A stretch of 64,000 bases of DNA from assembly GCF_000150275.1 (NCBI RefSeq), contig NW_002060955.1:937225-1001224 (forward strand), given 5' to 3'. Within the stretch, counting starts at the first letter, position 1, and every line of letters begins with the position of its first letter. The notes beneath the pieces were generated by a model. It ran no database searches, had not been told where the DNA came from, and saw nothing but the letters and a program-made list of their open reading frames with translations. Of this stretch, positions 1 to 14,400 are shown piece by piece. The stretch comes from Trichoplax adhaerens. Its lineage: Eukaryota; Placozoa; Uniplacotomia; Trichoplacea; Trichoplacidae. A program made the translations under genes and the position numbers.

Positions 1-303
1 GTTGATATCGCGTATAGAAAATTATTTAAATATCGAATAATTTACTACATTTGATCTGATTATTAATCGAGATTGGAAAAAGTTTCTTCGATAGGGAGTG
101 GTTAAGTAAAATAAGGAAAGAAATACGATTCTGAATCTATTTCTACTGCATAATCATAAAATATTGAAGATAAGCTATTGATTCGATGAGAATAAATTCT
201 ACTTACTTAATTCATTTCTTATTTAGTAACTGTAATATTATAACGTACAACTAGAGAAAAAGGAATTTAAATGCTGTGAAAATGAAAGATAGTATAACTT
301 ACA

Positions 304-579
304 TTAAAATAATTTGCCAAAGTAGAAGCAATAATTTAGCCATTTAATACTAATTAGTTTTATGTATATATAGACCGGAATGTACACGTATTTATAAGTA
401 GATGTTGGCGACTTTTGCCTCCAAAGTGATTGATTGTGAAATGACGTTGAAAAGTGATTCAAGGAAGTATTTATGTCCTTGGTTTGATTCTTGACCTTAA
501 TAGTGAATAGAATGATGGATAATGTAATCAAGATAAAGAAATGATATAGCCCCAAAAATGATTTTTTTGTTGTTACCAT
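304..579 (-). CDS. Possible first exon of a type II membrane protein
   Basis: A 91-codon frame opens with ATG at 579 on the minus strand. It encodes a short basic head (MVTTKKS), a hydrophobic stretch of about 18 residues (roughly residues 9-26) and then a polar, Asn/Ser/Thr-rich stem with several possible N-glycosylation sites (NQT, NTS, NQS). That layout (short tail, signal anchor, stem) is typical of Golgi glycosyltransferases and sulfotransferases, but no catalytic domain is visible because the gene would continue off the left edge. A possible donor lies near 373-378, where the frame turns Tyr/Ile-rich. I found no convincing next exon in bases 1-300, so this could be a chance frame in AT-rich DNA. 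The family is not recognised. Confidence 0.3.
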   Translation of the reverse strand: MVTTKKSFLGLYHFFILITLSIILFTIKVKNQTKDINTSLNHFSTSFHNQSLWRQKSPTSTYKYVYIPVYIYIKLISIKWLNYCFYFGKLF

Positions 580-3500
580 ATATGAGACTAAATGAATTTG
601 CTATTCACACATTCATAATAAAATCTTAATTACCAATCCCTTAAGCATATTGCTTTAATTGTAATCATTGTTATTTATTCCATTGATCACTTTTGTTGTT
701 GTTGTCTATGTCTGATGAGTAAAAATATATTAATATTAAAAAATTGATTATAAACTTGTGATGAATATTTATTATATTCTTTGCTTGGAAATTATTTGTA
801 TACTATATTAGAATTGACCGTAATATTCATCTAAACTGAAAAAATAAAAAATATGATTACGTGATAAATACTTATATTATAGGTCAAAATTTAAACGTAC
901 ATCTAATAGCTACTACGCATCCAGTTGAATGGTATTATTGATAAGGGATGAAGAAATAAACTATTTAACTCGTACGTTAATCGAAATTAACTAAGTATTA
1001 AAACCGATTATTTGACTTTCTATTTTTTCTCGTATAGAACTAATATCGTCATAATCATAGCTATTGCGATAATAATAGTTAATAGTCAAATTTATTACTC
1101 TCTGAAAAACTTATCTATATTCTTTTCAAAATACTGCAATTTCTGATAAGTGGATACTGATTTTAAGGATTATTTAGATATGCTGGCTATATGTACAACT
1201 TTCTTGAATTAATTGCAAACAATATAATGGATTACTGCCATTACCGAATATCCAAAGAAATTTATTCTATCCTAAATTAATCTTTAATTCAATGCTATTC
1301 ATAAGCATCTGATGACTCATATTGTTTTCATTTCAGTATTAGCAGGAATTGAGCTAAATCATGTACCACCGTTATAATTAGGGCTAAAAGGCAGAATTAA
1401 TTTAAAGTTAAATATTGTACAGATTTTATATTCAGTTATCTACATTAATTTTCGTGATTAAGAGGGGATAAGGGTCAACTAAAGTTCTAATATTATTGTT
1501 AATATTTCAACTATCGCTTCTTGATATGGCAACAGAATAGAAAGTCAATTTAGAACTTATCTAACTGATCAGAATAGTTGTCGTACTTTAACAATAAACA
1601 GATAGATCCTGAAGATGCTATTTTAGTGACTCATACTTATTAAAAATTGAAATCAATACAATTATTTATAACTTCAGTTCGATAGATGTGTTAACTAGCT
1701 ATGGTGTCCAATTAATAATTGGCTAAATTGATTAAAATTATGTGCAGAAAGAAAGAATAAAAGAATGATTACAATTGAATTGTTGTCAACTTGAAAATAG
1801 GTCAAGTGACCTATTTTCCCACACCTAGAGCTTGATTAATTATTAATCGCAAGGAAAGATAGCTGGCATAATATAATTGAATAGATTGATCAAGAAGAGT
1901 GCTAGATATTAACCAGTATAAATTAAATACAAAATTGAACTTAAATAAAGTAAGGGCACGGATAGATCAACATCAAGTAAACTGAAATCAAAAAATTAAA
2001 ATACTAAATGAAGTATGGCCAATCCTATCTTTGCATTATTTTAATATTTTTAATTGATTTGCATTGATTATAAGAATGGAAATGATGATCTTACGATAGG
2101 GACAAGTAGCTATTTTTTCATTATAATGGTAGATGAATCTGTTTTTTAATCGAGGAAATGATCGTCGTAGACATTTCTAATCGTCTTGCTAAACAATAGC
2201 TTTCATCAGATTTGTATTTACAATAGGTTATTGTTGATGGTTTTAATAACTTCCTAGCTGGAAGAATGTCATCATCTATTCTATACCATCAGCTGTTTTT
2301 TATTTAGTTATTACTTAGCGGTTTGGAGCAATGAAGTGCAAAATGTCACGAATTTCATCTATCAATGTAACAATCAATTCCAAGGAACTAGTCTATTTCT
2401 TTCGTCGAGCAAATGCAGCATTTTTCTTTCACTTTAATAAGGGCGCTCATAATTACAAAAATTGGGAGTAAGTAATTGTAAGTAATGACGTCGGAGCTAA
2501 CCAGCTGAATTGAAAAAAAATTTATGAGACCTGAATACTATCAATTTTAAACCCTAAATATATATATATGCTACCATTAAATATTATTCATGATATTATA
2601 CTACATTTCCGATAATAAGAGACGCCATGTATTGTCTACAATCTAACTAAACATCTGGCTCTATACGTTATTAACTTCAGTTACTTTCATCCTCAAACGC
2701 AAAAGTACTTTAGCTTACTATTAAATATAATTTTAAGATTATTAATTTCAAATAGTATAATGTGAACACCGTCTTATTCTCATCCAAGCACGCACTTAAA
2801 TTTCTTCCACCATTAGCATTGATTAATTTGCTAATAATATATCAAAAAGGAGTAGTATTCGAAAATTACAGCATTAGATAATTTTTTTGCCATATAATAG
2901 GACAAAGATTATCCTTTAAATTTGAGATTTTTACAAGTTATAGTAATTAGTTACAATAACAAAAATTGCTAATCTACGTATTTGAACTAATATAGTAACA
3001 TTAAATTAAAAATAAACCTATTAGAGTAGAGGAAGCGATTTTAACAAAAGAATAATGCTTTACAAACAGACGATGGAAATATTTAGTCGTATCTTCATTT
3101 CATTATAATTTTACATTTAATAATACAGTATCACCAAGTAATATTAATAATGCTATAGTCTTGATTGTTGATTTTTTAATCTAAACTAGGATTTATATCT
3201 TATTTTAATTCATTATTTGCCACAATAGAATAAATTTTGGAAATAAATTTCAATTAAATTATTGATACAGGCGCGAAAGAATATTCCCATGTCGTGGGTG
3301 TTATAGTAGGTATTGTCCTATGGCTTCCTATGCTATATTATAGCCCATGAGACAACCATATAGCAATATTGGAAGACTACTTGTATTTCTAGTCAAACAT
3401 TGTATGACTAAATGGGTGAAAATTTTTAATTATCTTGTACCAGGATAGAACCATGGAAACAAAATATCAAAAATTCACTTTAAAATTTAAATAATAAATA

Positions 3501-6500
3501 ACTAAAGAATAATTAAATTCGAAAGGCATATTTTCTTCTGTGACCTTAACCTTGCTACTGCAGGTGATTTAATTATCTAGTTGAATTATATTTGTAGAAA
3601 TCCTCAGTTATAGCCTAATTGTTGCTACATATGATAGCCCTTGTTGTTATGAGTTTTGATATTTAAAATAATATGAATTCGGTCACGGTTTATACGTATG
3701 ATAATTTTCAGTATCATTCTAGCTAATTATATATAATTGAATACAGGACATTGCATTACAATTTTCTCTTTGGCATGACTTATTTGGTAGCTGAAATGAT
3801 ATCGGCGATATCTAAACGAATATTAATAAGTTATGTTATGTGAGACGACAGTTCCATGTAATTTATCCCAGGGGTCCGAGTTGTAATTTAACTTTGCGAT
3901 AAGGCAATTTGAAAATATAGTCTTTCAGCTAAATTCCTGAATCAAATGTCTAGAATAAGTATCTGATTGAGTACTTCTGAACCTCATTCTTACTCTCACT
4001 GAATAATTGAAAGCTTAAATGGCTTTCATTCTACAAATAGTACACGCTACTAAGAACTGTAAGATAGCTTTTTGTTCAGAATTTTATTGTTCGAATTACT
4101 GCGTTCAGATAGAATAAACCAATTACATGCAAATAATTGTAATGCTTTTACTACCCTTTACTGTGCAATATCTTTTCGGTAAAGTTTTCTTAACATAAAT
4201 ATTTTCATATACTGGTAAATTTTTTTAAACAGTTATTGATTATAATCCTAATTCAAGCAAGATTCTACACAGTCCATCTTGAATAATATCCTAAATAAGG
4301 TACCGATTATCACAGCTAGTATCATAATTATAGACTGTACTGTCGCATTCAGATTGCAACTGAAAACCACTAAACCATTTTAACGTAACACCGTAACAAC
4401 TTACTACAAAGTATGAGTAAATTCATTAAAGATATTTATGATTTATTTCAAAATTTTTAGTTCTTCTACACAAGTTCTCCAGCTTTAATGAATAATAATT
4501 CTGGTATAATTCGGAGGTTTCTATAAATCCATAACATCAAAGATCTGTTACAGAATGAAATATTTAAGAAGCGACATAACTTTGAACATAAGTAAATGGG
4601 TGTAAGAGTGCATCTATTAGTTGTTAATTACCGAACCAAATACTGCGTTATTGTATCTTAGGCAGAAATTTAACGCCTATACAGATTTAAAGTTCAGCGT
4701 CTAAGAAATGATTAGGCGCTATAGAAAAAGTCTGACTTAGAATAATTAAAATTATGTATAGGAAATGCAATCAAAAATTAAGTCATGAAATTAGGTGGTT
4801 TAAATATTATATTAGGGAATTGAATAGATAGATTTCATTTAAGGAAGCAGATTTTCATTCTTTATCCAGTAACTCTAACATATATATCGTACTGTATTTA
4901 TTGATGGAAGGGTCCAATGTAATCGTAGTATAGGACAACTTTTATATAATCACGCTATCAAATTGCTGTTACATGATAGTCAGTCTTATGATGGGACAGG
5001 AACTTCATTAATGTTTACAAAATCAACAAATGTGGATTGACGCTTGTGCCAGTGTTATATACTGTATTAGAGTAGAAATATCTATGTTAAGATAATTCTG
5101 TTAGCTTATCCTTATTTAGTTAACTTCTAATTTGGATATACCGTGTTTTTATATAGCACTGATTTTTTATGGCAGTGGCACATAGACACATACTGAAATT
5201 AATAGTTATAATAGGGAATGCAAATCATCTACTTACAGTTCGAATCATTGTGATTGTAACTTACTTATGGTAGATTGTAAATTATCGTGGAAATGTTCCG
5301 TGATAGAACATGTCTGACTATTCTGTATTAGTCATCAGATGTCTATGTTCGTAAGTACTGTTGTCTGCATTAAGGGAGCAGTATCTAAAATTAATATCTA
5401 ATTCAGTGAATGATTCCAAAGTTAATCGTACTAACTATGACCCATGAACTATTGAGGAAGAGTATATGAATGCAGTATATCGTGTAATAAAGTGGATTCT
5501 CAAACTTGGTGTTTAACGTAAAATACGAGACGTTTAAGTCTTTGTGTAGTCTGCTAGTAGAGCAAAAGTGTTTCTGATAGTGCAGATATCGTTCCTTGAT
5601 ACCTGGTTCAAGGAATTAACTTATTGATCATGCATTACGTTATCTTGTTGCAAAGCTGTTTTGTAACAACGCTGTAATATTTCGCAATAAAATTAAGGAA
5701 TCCCTAAAATTAAGTAATAAACTGTTCTCATCTGCTAACTCTTGAAGATGATTTATTGAGTGACCGGTCCAAAGTAGAGATTGAAATAGTTCTTTCTGAC
5801 ACAATTATTATTGAACTTTCACTATTTCATCTCTTTAGCGTAACAATAACTCACTTATATACAGGAATTTTACAGTATCGAATAGAGAAAACCCTTTCAA
5901 ACTTTTTCGCTTATTCATCTTATACTTGGTCCTAGCCTACTATACGCATATGAATCTTATTAATATTTCTAGAAGTATTAATAAAATGCAAGTATTATTG
6001 TCGTAGTTATATTTTTGTTTTAAATGCACTCGCAAAAGGAATCGCTGCAATAAAAAGATAGTTATTAATAACAATTCAAATTATCCACGTTCTTTATCTT
6101 GGATAAATGCACTGACGACAACTATACTTCCAAACATTTATGTTATTACCGCCATGGTGCAGTCTATCTGTAGATTGTATCTTCTGGCTACTAGTTGGAT
6201 TATAAGTTATTTAAAGGTGAATTAATAAAAGATATTACAGTGGGTAATTTGTGGCATTATGGCCGTGATATTTTAATTAGGTTAATGAATTATTGATGGA
6301 CTGGCTTACGGAAGTTATTATCCTCAAGATATAAAGTTACCTTGTATAGCTAGTGCTGTAAGAAGGATTCTAGTAATAAGATCAGTATTTCAGTTATTAT
6401 TAATAAGCCTGCAAGTAGCTGCAGATGCAAATGGTATACTACTGTTAATAGTTATCGTTAGATTTAGATATTCCCTGACAAAGAACAGATTTATGTGTAT

Positions 6501-9500
6501 GGCGAAATTCATCTATTAATGAAATTGTGATTGTATTATTTTTAAGACGCATTTTCAAGTTTTAGATATAGTATTTGCTGGGAAAACTGTTACTGAATAG
6601 TATTTCTTCTCTCTCTCCTTCCCACAAAAATATATATAAGGAGTTTATCGTACAGCCAAAGATACTGTAATTTTGGTAAGTTTACCTAATCAAGAACTAG
6701 AGGTGGATCTGATATATCCTAATTTTTATAAATATCAAACAACTTCTTAACAAGAAATCCTATCAGATATGCTATAGATCTGTGAACGAATGCAATTACC
6801 TTTAATGTTCAGATTAAAGGCAGTGGTACATGCAAACTTATTCGATGCTTACATGTTTGTACCCAAACGTATGATTATATTATGAATAGTGTCACGGTAC
6901 GAACTACCGTGAAGAAATAGCTATCTAAATTTGGTGAATATAATATAGTGATAATATATTGCAACTAGCTAATTACACTAGGAATTACTCTAATTATAAA
7001 TGTGCTACAGTAAATTTAATGCTGTGCTGTAATGTGCACTGAAATGATTCTGTGAATGGACATGTTGTAGTCCGAATGTGAAAAATTAGTTAGTAGATGT
7101 TCTCACCTAAGTATTTTTATAAGATGACTCGTGAATGTTAGCTGCTGTAAAAGGGTATATAAGCCCGTTAGATAGTTGAATAAAGTAGTTCTCAATTGTC
7201 TAATCGAGTTTAACGTAGAATCAAAGGCGTCTAAATTCTTGTGAGTAGGGATACTGAATCCGCAGATTTTAGAGATTTATTTTACGTTATCCCTGTCACG
7301 AAGCTGGTTTGTGACAAATAGCTATAGAACTTAGTAATTAGACATGTTGAAATTCTAACCTTTTTGTTACGTTATTCTTAGTTATATTTCAGGTATTCGG
7401 TTTCTAAAATGAAGACTGTGTACTAAATGCGGTGGATAGTTCGGCAGAATAAAGAAATTTATTCGATTGATTCTTTAACGAATAGTATCAATCAACGAAT
7501 GTAAATTACTATATTATAAATTGAACTCCTTATTCTCGACACGCAATATGGTATGAAATTAGTACATTCTGTAAATAATTAGTATATTCTGTAAATACGT
7601 GATCAAAATGCCAACATAAATGTAGTAAAAAGACCTAGATAAAAGTAATTAATAGTGTAATAAAGAACTTTAGTCTTAACTAGAGTACATTTCGCGATGA
7701 TGAATGTAATAATGAGAGTAATTGGTCTATGGTGCCTTTGTATTACCAAGTAAGCACTTAAAGTAGCTACCGTAATGTGAAAGGCAATTCCAATTTTAAT
7801 CCACTTGAGCAAATTCATTTACTGTATCATATTTTCAGCCAAAGATAAACTAAAGAAAGTTACTCGCACATTCACATACTTCTTAGAGCATTATAATATA
7901 CGAATAGCATTAGAAATTCACGACAATTAAAGGTATTTTTACTTTCTCAAAGATTGTTCATAGCTTTACAAGCTTATTTCAACTGGTGTTAGCTTTTGAA
8001 AACTTTTCTGGAAATCTTGTATAGATTCTGAAGCCACTCAGTCAATACTAATGGTCTGTCTTAGCTGACTGTCTGTTTCCTATCGATTAATAATTATAAT
8101 TACTACAATTAAGGGTTGACTTTCAACTAGGCAATATAATATTACAACAAGCACTCATTTACAATGCACGTGCACAAATTAAGTGTAAACTATCTACAAA
8201 CAGATAGTAAACATTAGTACACCGATTTATGTAATAATAATTCTCTTCAAATAAACAGGCTTATATCGACGAGCTCATCGCCATTAAGAAAGAAGTAATG
8301 AGATTTATAATAATGAAGAGAAATTCGCATTCTATCACACTTAATTTATTGATCAGCAGTATTCTATAGGAAAGCAATTCTACTATATTTAATCACGGCT
8401 TAGTTAACGGCCATATGGATTTTTAAAATGTAATTATACAGCTCGCGATTAATAAATTATTAATCTAAGTAAAAGGATTTCCTTGATACGCTTTTTTTCT
8501 AGAATATCAGTGCTCTATAATAATATTTTTATTGGTCAGGGCTATATTCACCTGAATGGTTTAAATAAAAATCAAAGAATTTCTTATTTCTAGGAAGTTC
8601 AAGGTTAAAATAGAGCTTTTGTTTAGATAAATGTCAAGCTCACTCAACAGTACGAAAATAATTGACTTTCTTAAATCTTAAATGGCATCACGGTCTGTTG
8701 AAGGTTGCATCGATTAATCGTTCTAAATGTAAGCTATCCATTGTAAGCACCGGAAACAATCCTCGAAGCAAATTGCCTATCTAACATACATGACGATTAG
8801 TGATAACATTTTATCTTACGTTTTATTGTCAAGATTAGTATATGTAATAGCACTGAAACTTTTCTTTTATCGCAGCTTTTGTAGGGAAAAAGATAGTAGT
8901 ATTTTTTACCTATGAAATTATGGCAAATGTACTACTAGATGTTGTTTATGTCTAATAAAGTTAACGAATAATGTCGTCGAAAAGATTAATATTAATGGCA
9001 ATTAAGGGTTCGTATACTTTCGACAATATTGAACTATTAATTATTAGTGGCTCAATAATTCATATATTTTATTGTAAGAAATAATAGAAATCTTACGATG
9101 TTTTTCATTCTTGCATGCCAATTACAAATTTATAAGACAGTATTACTGTCTATATTTGCGTAATCAATGGTTTAATTGCATAAACGTTCATCAAGATTGC
9201 TAAGGGTGAATATTGCTGACGAATAATCAAGTATTAATTCAAGAATTAAAATCATAGATTAGATACGTCCTTAAAATCCATTCATTGCGACGCTATTACT
9301 TTACAAATTCGTGCCATTTCTTGATATACTTCAATCATCGTAATTTTTGATGGATCAAAAACACAATTAATAACGGATACGGTACTTTATGACGCAAATT
9401 CACGTCATTTAGTTGCGATTGGAAATGTACAAAAATATCAATACTAGTGCGTATGCGATTTAGAATTTTTTACAATCTGGACATAGCTAATAAAGGAGAA

Positions 9501-11387
9501 ATTGTTTAGTTAAAAAAACAAATAATAATACCAACGTTAAAATGAAAATCAGCCATTTCTGACAACTTATTTAAGGCCATATATTTTACATTTACGAGGG
9601 TAACTGACGAGCATTGGGCTATTTGTTTAAACAATAAAATTACATCTTACCGATTATGTGCTTTCACCAGTAATAATCGTGATATCTGAGAGACTAATTA
9701 CTTATTCTAATATTGTTAAATAGCAAATATCTGGGATATACTTATTTGCACGCTCAGTAAGGTAGGTGGTAAATTAGGAAATGTGTTCAAAGTGGGATGA
9801 AATTATTGACAGTTCAAATTTTGTAAATGTTTATAATGTTTTTGCATGTAGCGAAGCAAATTTAAAGAGTATCCTTATTATTCTTCTTATGAAAGATTGA
9901 AGAAAGGATTGACCTGTTATCAATACCCCTCAACCGAGGTAAATGTTTCGATAATGTCATATCTAGCGGCTCTTGTCATGATATTTTATAATAGCAGCTT
10001 TGTCAGGACACATTGATAACCTATTGACTTTTAGCCTTCTGTCGTACTGGCTTCCATAAAGTAGTATTATAAAGGTTGTTAGCAATTACTTCCAAAATTT
10101 ATCATTTCTACTGAAAGTAGATTATAAGCCTAAAATGAATGTTGATGGTGCTATTTGATTCTATTTATTAAATTTTCATAAAGAAAATAAAATCAGCAAC
10201 GAATTCAAAAGGAATTCAACTTGGTAGTGACATATCCGATGGCTTAAATATAGCTTCAAAGAAAGTCATGATAACAATGGTAAGAAAATTTTCGGTATTT
10301 TTTGATTTAATTATTTTCACATTAGCTTAAGCCAATGTACTACCAAATGAACTTTATAAAATTTAATAAACTTTGGTAGAATTCAAATTCATTACTTTAG
10401 AGAGTTTGGCATATTAGCAGCGTCGCTTTACTTGTTTTATATTTTAAAATTTTGAATCGATCCCATTTTAAAATATTACGTGCAACTAGGACAGTAATTA
10501 GTCATGACTATGAGTTTGTTTAGTATTTAGTCTTATTTTGGTTTAATATAGTTGTACATGTTATAAGTTTCACGGGTTTAAACAGGATATTACGATAATT
10601 ATTTCTGAATATATTACTTTAATTTTCATTATATTGCCTTTGTCGCTTATCTCAACGCTAAATCTTTTTAATTTGTAGCTACAGACAATTAAAGATATAT
10701 CTATATATATATAAATGTCTTGCCGATGTTATAGAATGAAATAACGTCGATTATCTGTTCATGAATTTGTTTCATAGATTACATATTACAGTAACTTTAT
10801 GAACGAAATTTAATTAAAAATTTGGTTTAAATTTATTACTTATTGAAATCCTTCTATAGAGTTTCGGAGAATTTTCACTACGCTGGTAGTTTTTATTAAC
10901 TTATCCCATATACGATTTGACAGCGAGACTACAAAAAGCCTAAGTCTATAGTCATATTCACATATTAATCAAGAATAATATAGCGATAGTAGTTTAATAC
11001 TTTCATTATGAGAAATAGCTATTCATTCATTCCATAATTCTACAATCCAAATGGATATGGCTCTAATTAGGCTGCGTTTCTCATAATGAGCAAGGTGAAA
11101 TTCCATTTACAAACCTGCTAGCTGTTCTTTTAGATGAGATAGGTACATGAAAGTTTGGAGAAGAAATTTCAGATAGTAACTAGAATTCAAGCCTATTAAA
11201 AAGTTTGCTGATATTGGACTACATATTCTGATTCAAAGCCTGTAAATAAGTACTCTATCAGGCACTTATGTCGTAGGTTAGTAATTTAATGATTATAAGC
11301 ACCGATATACTATAAATAGTTATCAATTAAATAATGATAATTAGAAATATTTCATTCATACATGGATTTTTTGGCTGGATTTTCAAC
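580..11387. other. Gene-poor stretch, no firm gene
   Basis: I see no multi-exon gene, RNA gene or mobile element that can be supported here. Contents are AT-rich sequence, short runs of TA and a few isolated exon-like frames (2319-2467 plus strand, 3271-3350 plus strand, 7603-7818 minus strand) without partners. A short imperfect tandem pair (about 21 bp) lies at about 7558-7597. The stretch is downstream of the 3' end of the RhoGEF gene (minus strand), so part of it may be that gene's 3' UTR. Confidence 0.5.
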
Positions 11388-11458
11388 TTAGTAAACAAAA
11401 GCTTGCAAATTGGCTTGTGCAGAATCAATCTTTGATAGCCATAATGTCTGCAAAAATG

Positions 11459-11492
<34 letters not shown>

Positions 11493-14400
11493 ATAGCACC
11501 TCTGAATATTAATTTGAAGCAATTGTGATAGTCAAAGTGAATTAATAATTTAGCTTGTAAACTACCGTTGCAACATCGTCAGAAAATTGAACCGTATAGA
11601 TTCCAATGATTTGACCAATCTTGGAGGTGTGGACTAAAGTTAATTTTTCTTCATCTTTATAGACTCTTAATTCGTCTAACGGTATTGGCTAAATAACAAG
11701 TAAATATAGAAAACAAGATACTTAGGCGGTATCGGAGTAAATTAAAGCTAAAAAATGATCGCGACTTTTATAAACAAAGTCCCTATACTATAATGGGGCA
11801 TACGAAGGGCAACACTTTATTTACATAAATCATTAGCGGTTAATTTTTGTAAATAAATTACCATAATTTTTCGAGTACATACGAAGTCTAATTTAAATTG
11901 ATATTGAAAACTGGTGTTGAAATAATGTGAAACTTTCATAAGTGCCCTTCATATATATATTATATATATACATCAAGCAATAGACAGAAGGTGTCCAATA
12001 CAATATTATAAGAAACGGATTTAGTGTTGTTATTCAATTTTCCGTTACTAGCACGGATAGGTGTAAAGTAAATTCGGTAATTCTACAACTCATACAATTT
12101 AACATAACCAAGAATATATTATAGAATATAAAATGAAAGTTAAGATAAGATTTAGACTTGATAAAGATGGATGAAAATCTAATATTAATTCTATTAGCCA
12201 GAATAAGAAGATGCAGCATAAGAAGATTTATCCTCCAAATCCCATATGACTTCAATTTAAGATAATGATTTAAAATATGGAAGCAAAATCTCGCGTATAA
12301 TCTTATCAGATAAGCGGGCCGTAATGGAACTTAGGTACTTACTTGTTTATAAACGCAATAAATAGCATTATTATCTAAAATTGTATCTCCATCCACTTCT
12401 ACGCCGTTAGTCTTTTGCTAAAATTAGAAATTATGACTGAGAAATTTAAATGTAAGGTAAACGAAAAAATTAAAATGAAGAGTTATAATATAATACCCAT
12501 TACAAAAATGCATAAACACGTTCGGAAGAAGTTTTAAAAGAAGACTTAGAAACTATGCATACAATGATCTATTCGCTAGTATAAGAAACAAAACAAAATC
12601 ACTATTATTGTCATTTAAACTGCCTACAGCAGCTTTTAAGAGCAATTTAGTCCCCAAATTAGCTTATAAAGTAAGGCGAATATCAGTACATGTAGCAGAT
12701 TAAACAGTGAGATTTTAGTAATTTAGCGGACATGTTAAGTCAAGTTCACTAAGCTAATTATTTTATGAAGCCAACTAGCTCAGCTTAGTAGGCATAACAA
12801 TTTCTAGTGTGTAATAATGTGAGCTTTAAACGAATTAAATATCTTTTAATTAATTTTTAAGTTTTTTTAAACCCGTGAGTAATGATAAATTCAAATCTGT
12901 ATCATCTACAATTTTTCTTTACTACCAAAAAGTGCTAGCTTGTAACACTTTATGGACACCGTGGTCAACATTCTGCGTCGTCGAAACAAAATTACAAAGC
13001 AAATTGAATCATAATAAGTATACTAATATCATGCTAATCGTATGGCGACGAATTAGGATATATATATGTACAGTAGATTATTAGTCATTAGTTAGTTAAG
13101 TAATTTATAAGAGAGCACAAAGTTCAAATCATATTCTGATCATAGTAAATCTGATATTTTCTATTTTTGCGTGCTCTTCGGTATTTTAGGATTGAATTGA
13201 AAGTTATACAAATTTAGATATAAGAAGACACGACAACTGATATAGATTATCAGTATTTACGTCCATGTATGCATATTCTATAGATATGCTATGGCTGCTG
13301 GTGAATCGAAGTAAGCTGGAATTTTGATCTTGGTGAAGATCGGTGTCTGTGCTCAACTGGCGTGGATAGAGATTTCTACGATACAAAAAGTGACTATAAC
13401 AACTACTATAAATAATCTTGGTCATTTTTTCCAAACAATGTAACCTTGAAATAGAATAGGTAGGCAGGATATTGCGTTAATGTCATTGCAATGGTAGCAG
13501 TATCGCTACGTACGCGTCTAATCTGTTAAGGCTTGATTTCTATCACCTTGTTAGTAACAAGATAATATCATGGTTAATTGTATCAATTATATTTCTGAGC
13601 CGGATTTCGCTAGGGATTGAGAGTAATTCGTATAAGAACTAACATTATTATAAAATATATCGGGTTTCGAGACTGCATACATTTCTACAGTATTTAAAGG
13701 TAATTATTAGTCTCAATAGTGCCTATTAGCCAGGTGTTACACTTTCTAGTTTATCGTAACAATAATTTAATAGTCCAGTAGGGCTTGAGTGCTGAACAAT
13801 CACGAGTCCAATAGAGCTTAAGTACCGAACTAACTTTATTATGCGTTAGGAGCCGTAATATATAAGAGACAATTACCAGTAATGTGCAATAACGGACATA
13901 CCATGAATGTTGACGACAATCTTATCTTATTCATAATAAGGTAACAACTTATTTTCCTAGATATGCTATCTAGGTCTTAATCGTCATCATTACAGAACAA
14001 CTGCGGAAATATACTGAATAAACAGGCGTATTCAATATGATAGATCTTATCGATACTATGTCTACAACAACTGTATTATTTTGTAACACCAGGCGGTTAA
14101 TTTAGACCTAAAATGTCTCCTTTAAGTATAGCTCTCTTTGAGGACATTGAGATCCAATGACTCCAGTAACATAAGACAGTGGCAGCTTGCAATTTGTCCT
14201 TTTATAGAATCATTTACCTATAATGTTACCTTAAAGTACGGCTATCGTTGAGGACATCCAGATCCGACGAACTAACGCAAGACAGTGTCAGATTGCAATT
14301 TGATTTTTTATACAATCATAGACCTAACACATCGCCTTAATTAAAGTAAAGTATGGCCATGTTTGACGATATCGAGATCCGACGACTAACAGAAGACAGT

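Noticed and set aside
5240-5262. tRNA T-loop-like gttcgaatc
   Set aside because: No matching acceptor or anticodon arms around it; similar isolated strings at 13120 and 33003 also fail.
7603-7818. Minus-strand 71-codon frame with hydrophobic start
   Set aside because: Hydrophobic composition is expected from AT-rich noise; no splice partner and no domain.
13204-13434. Minus-strand 76-codon frame
   Set aside because: Inside the PH-domain intron; neither phase nor content fits the RhoGEF.
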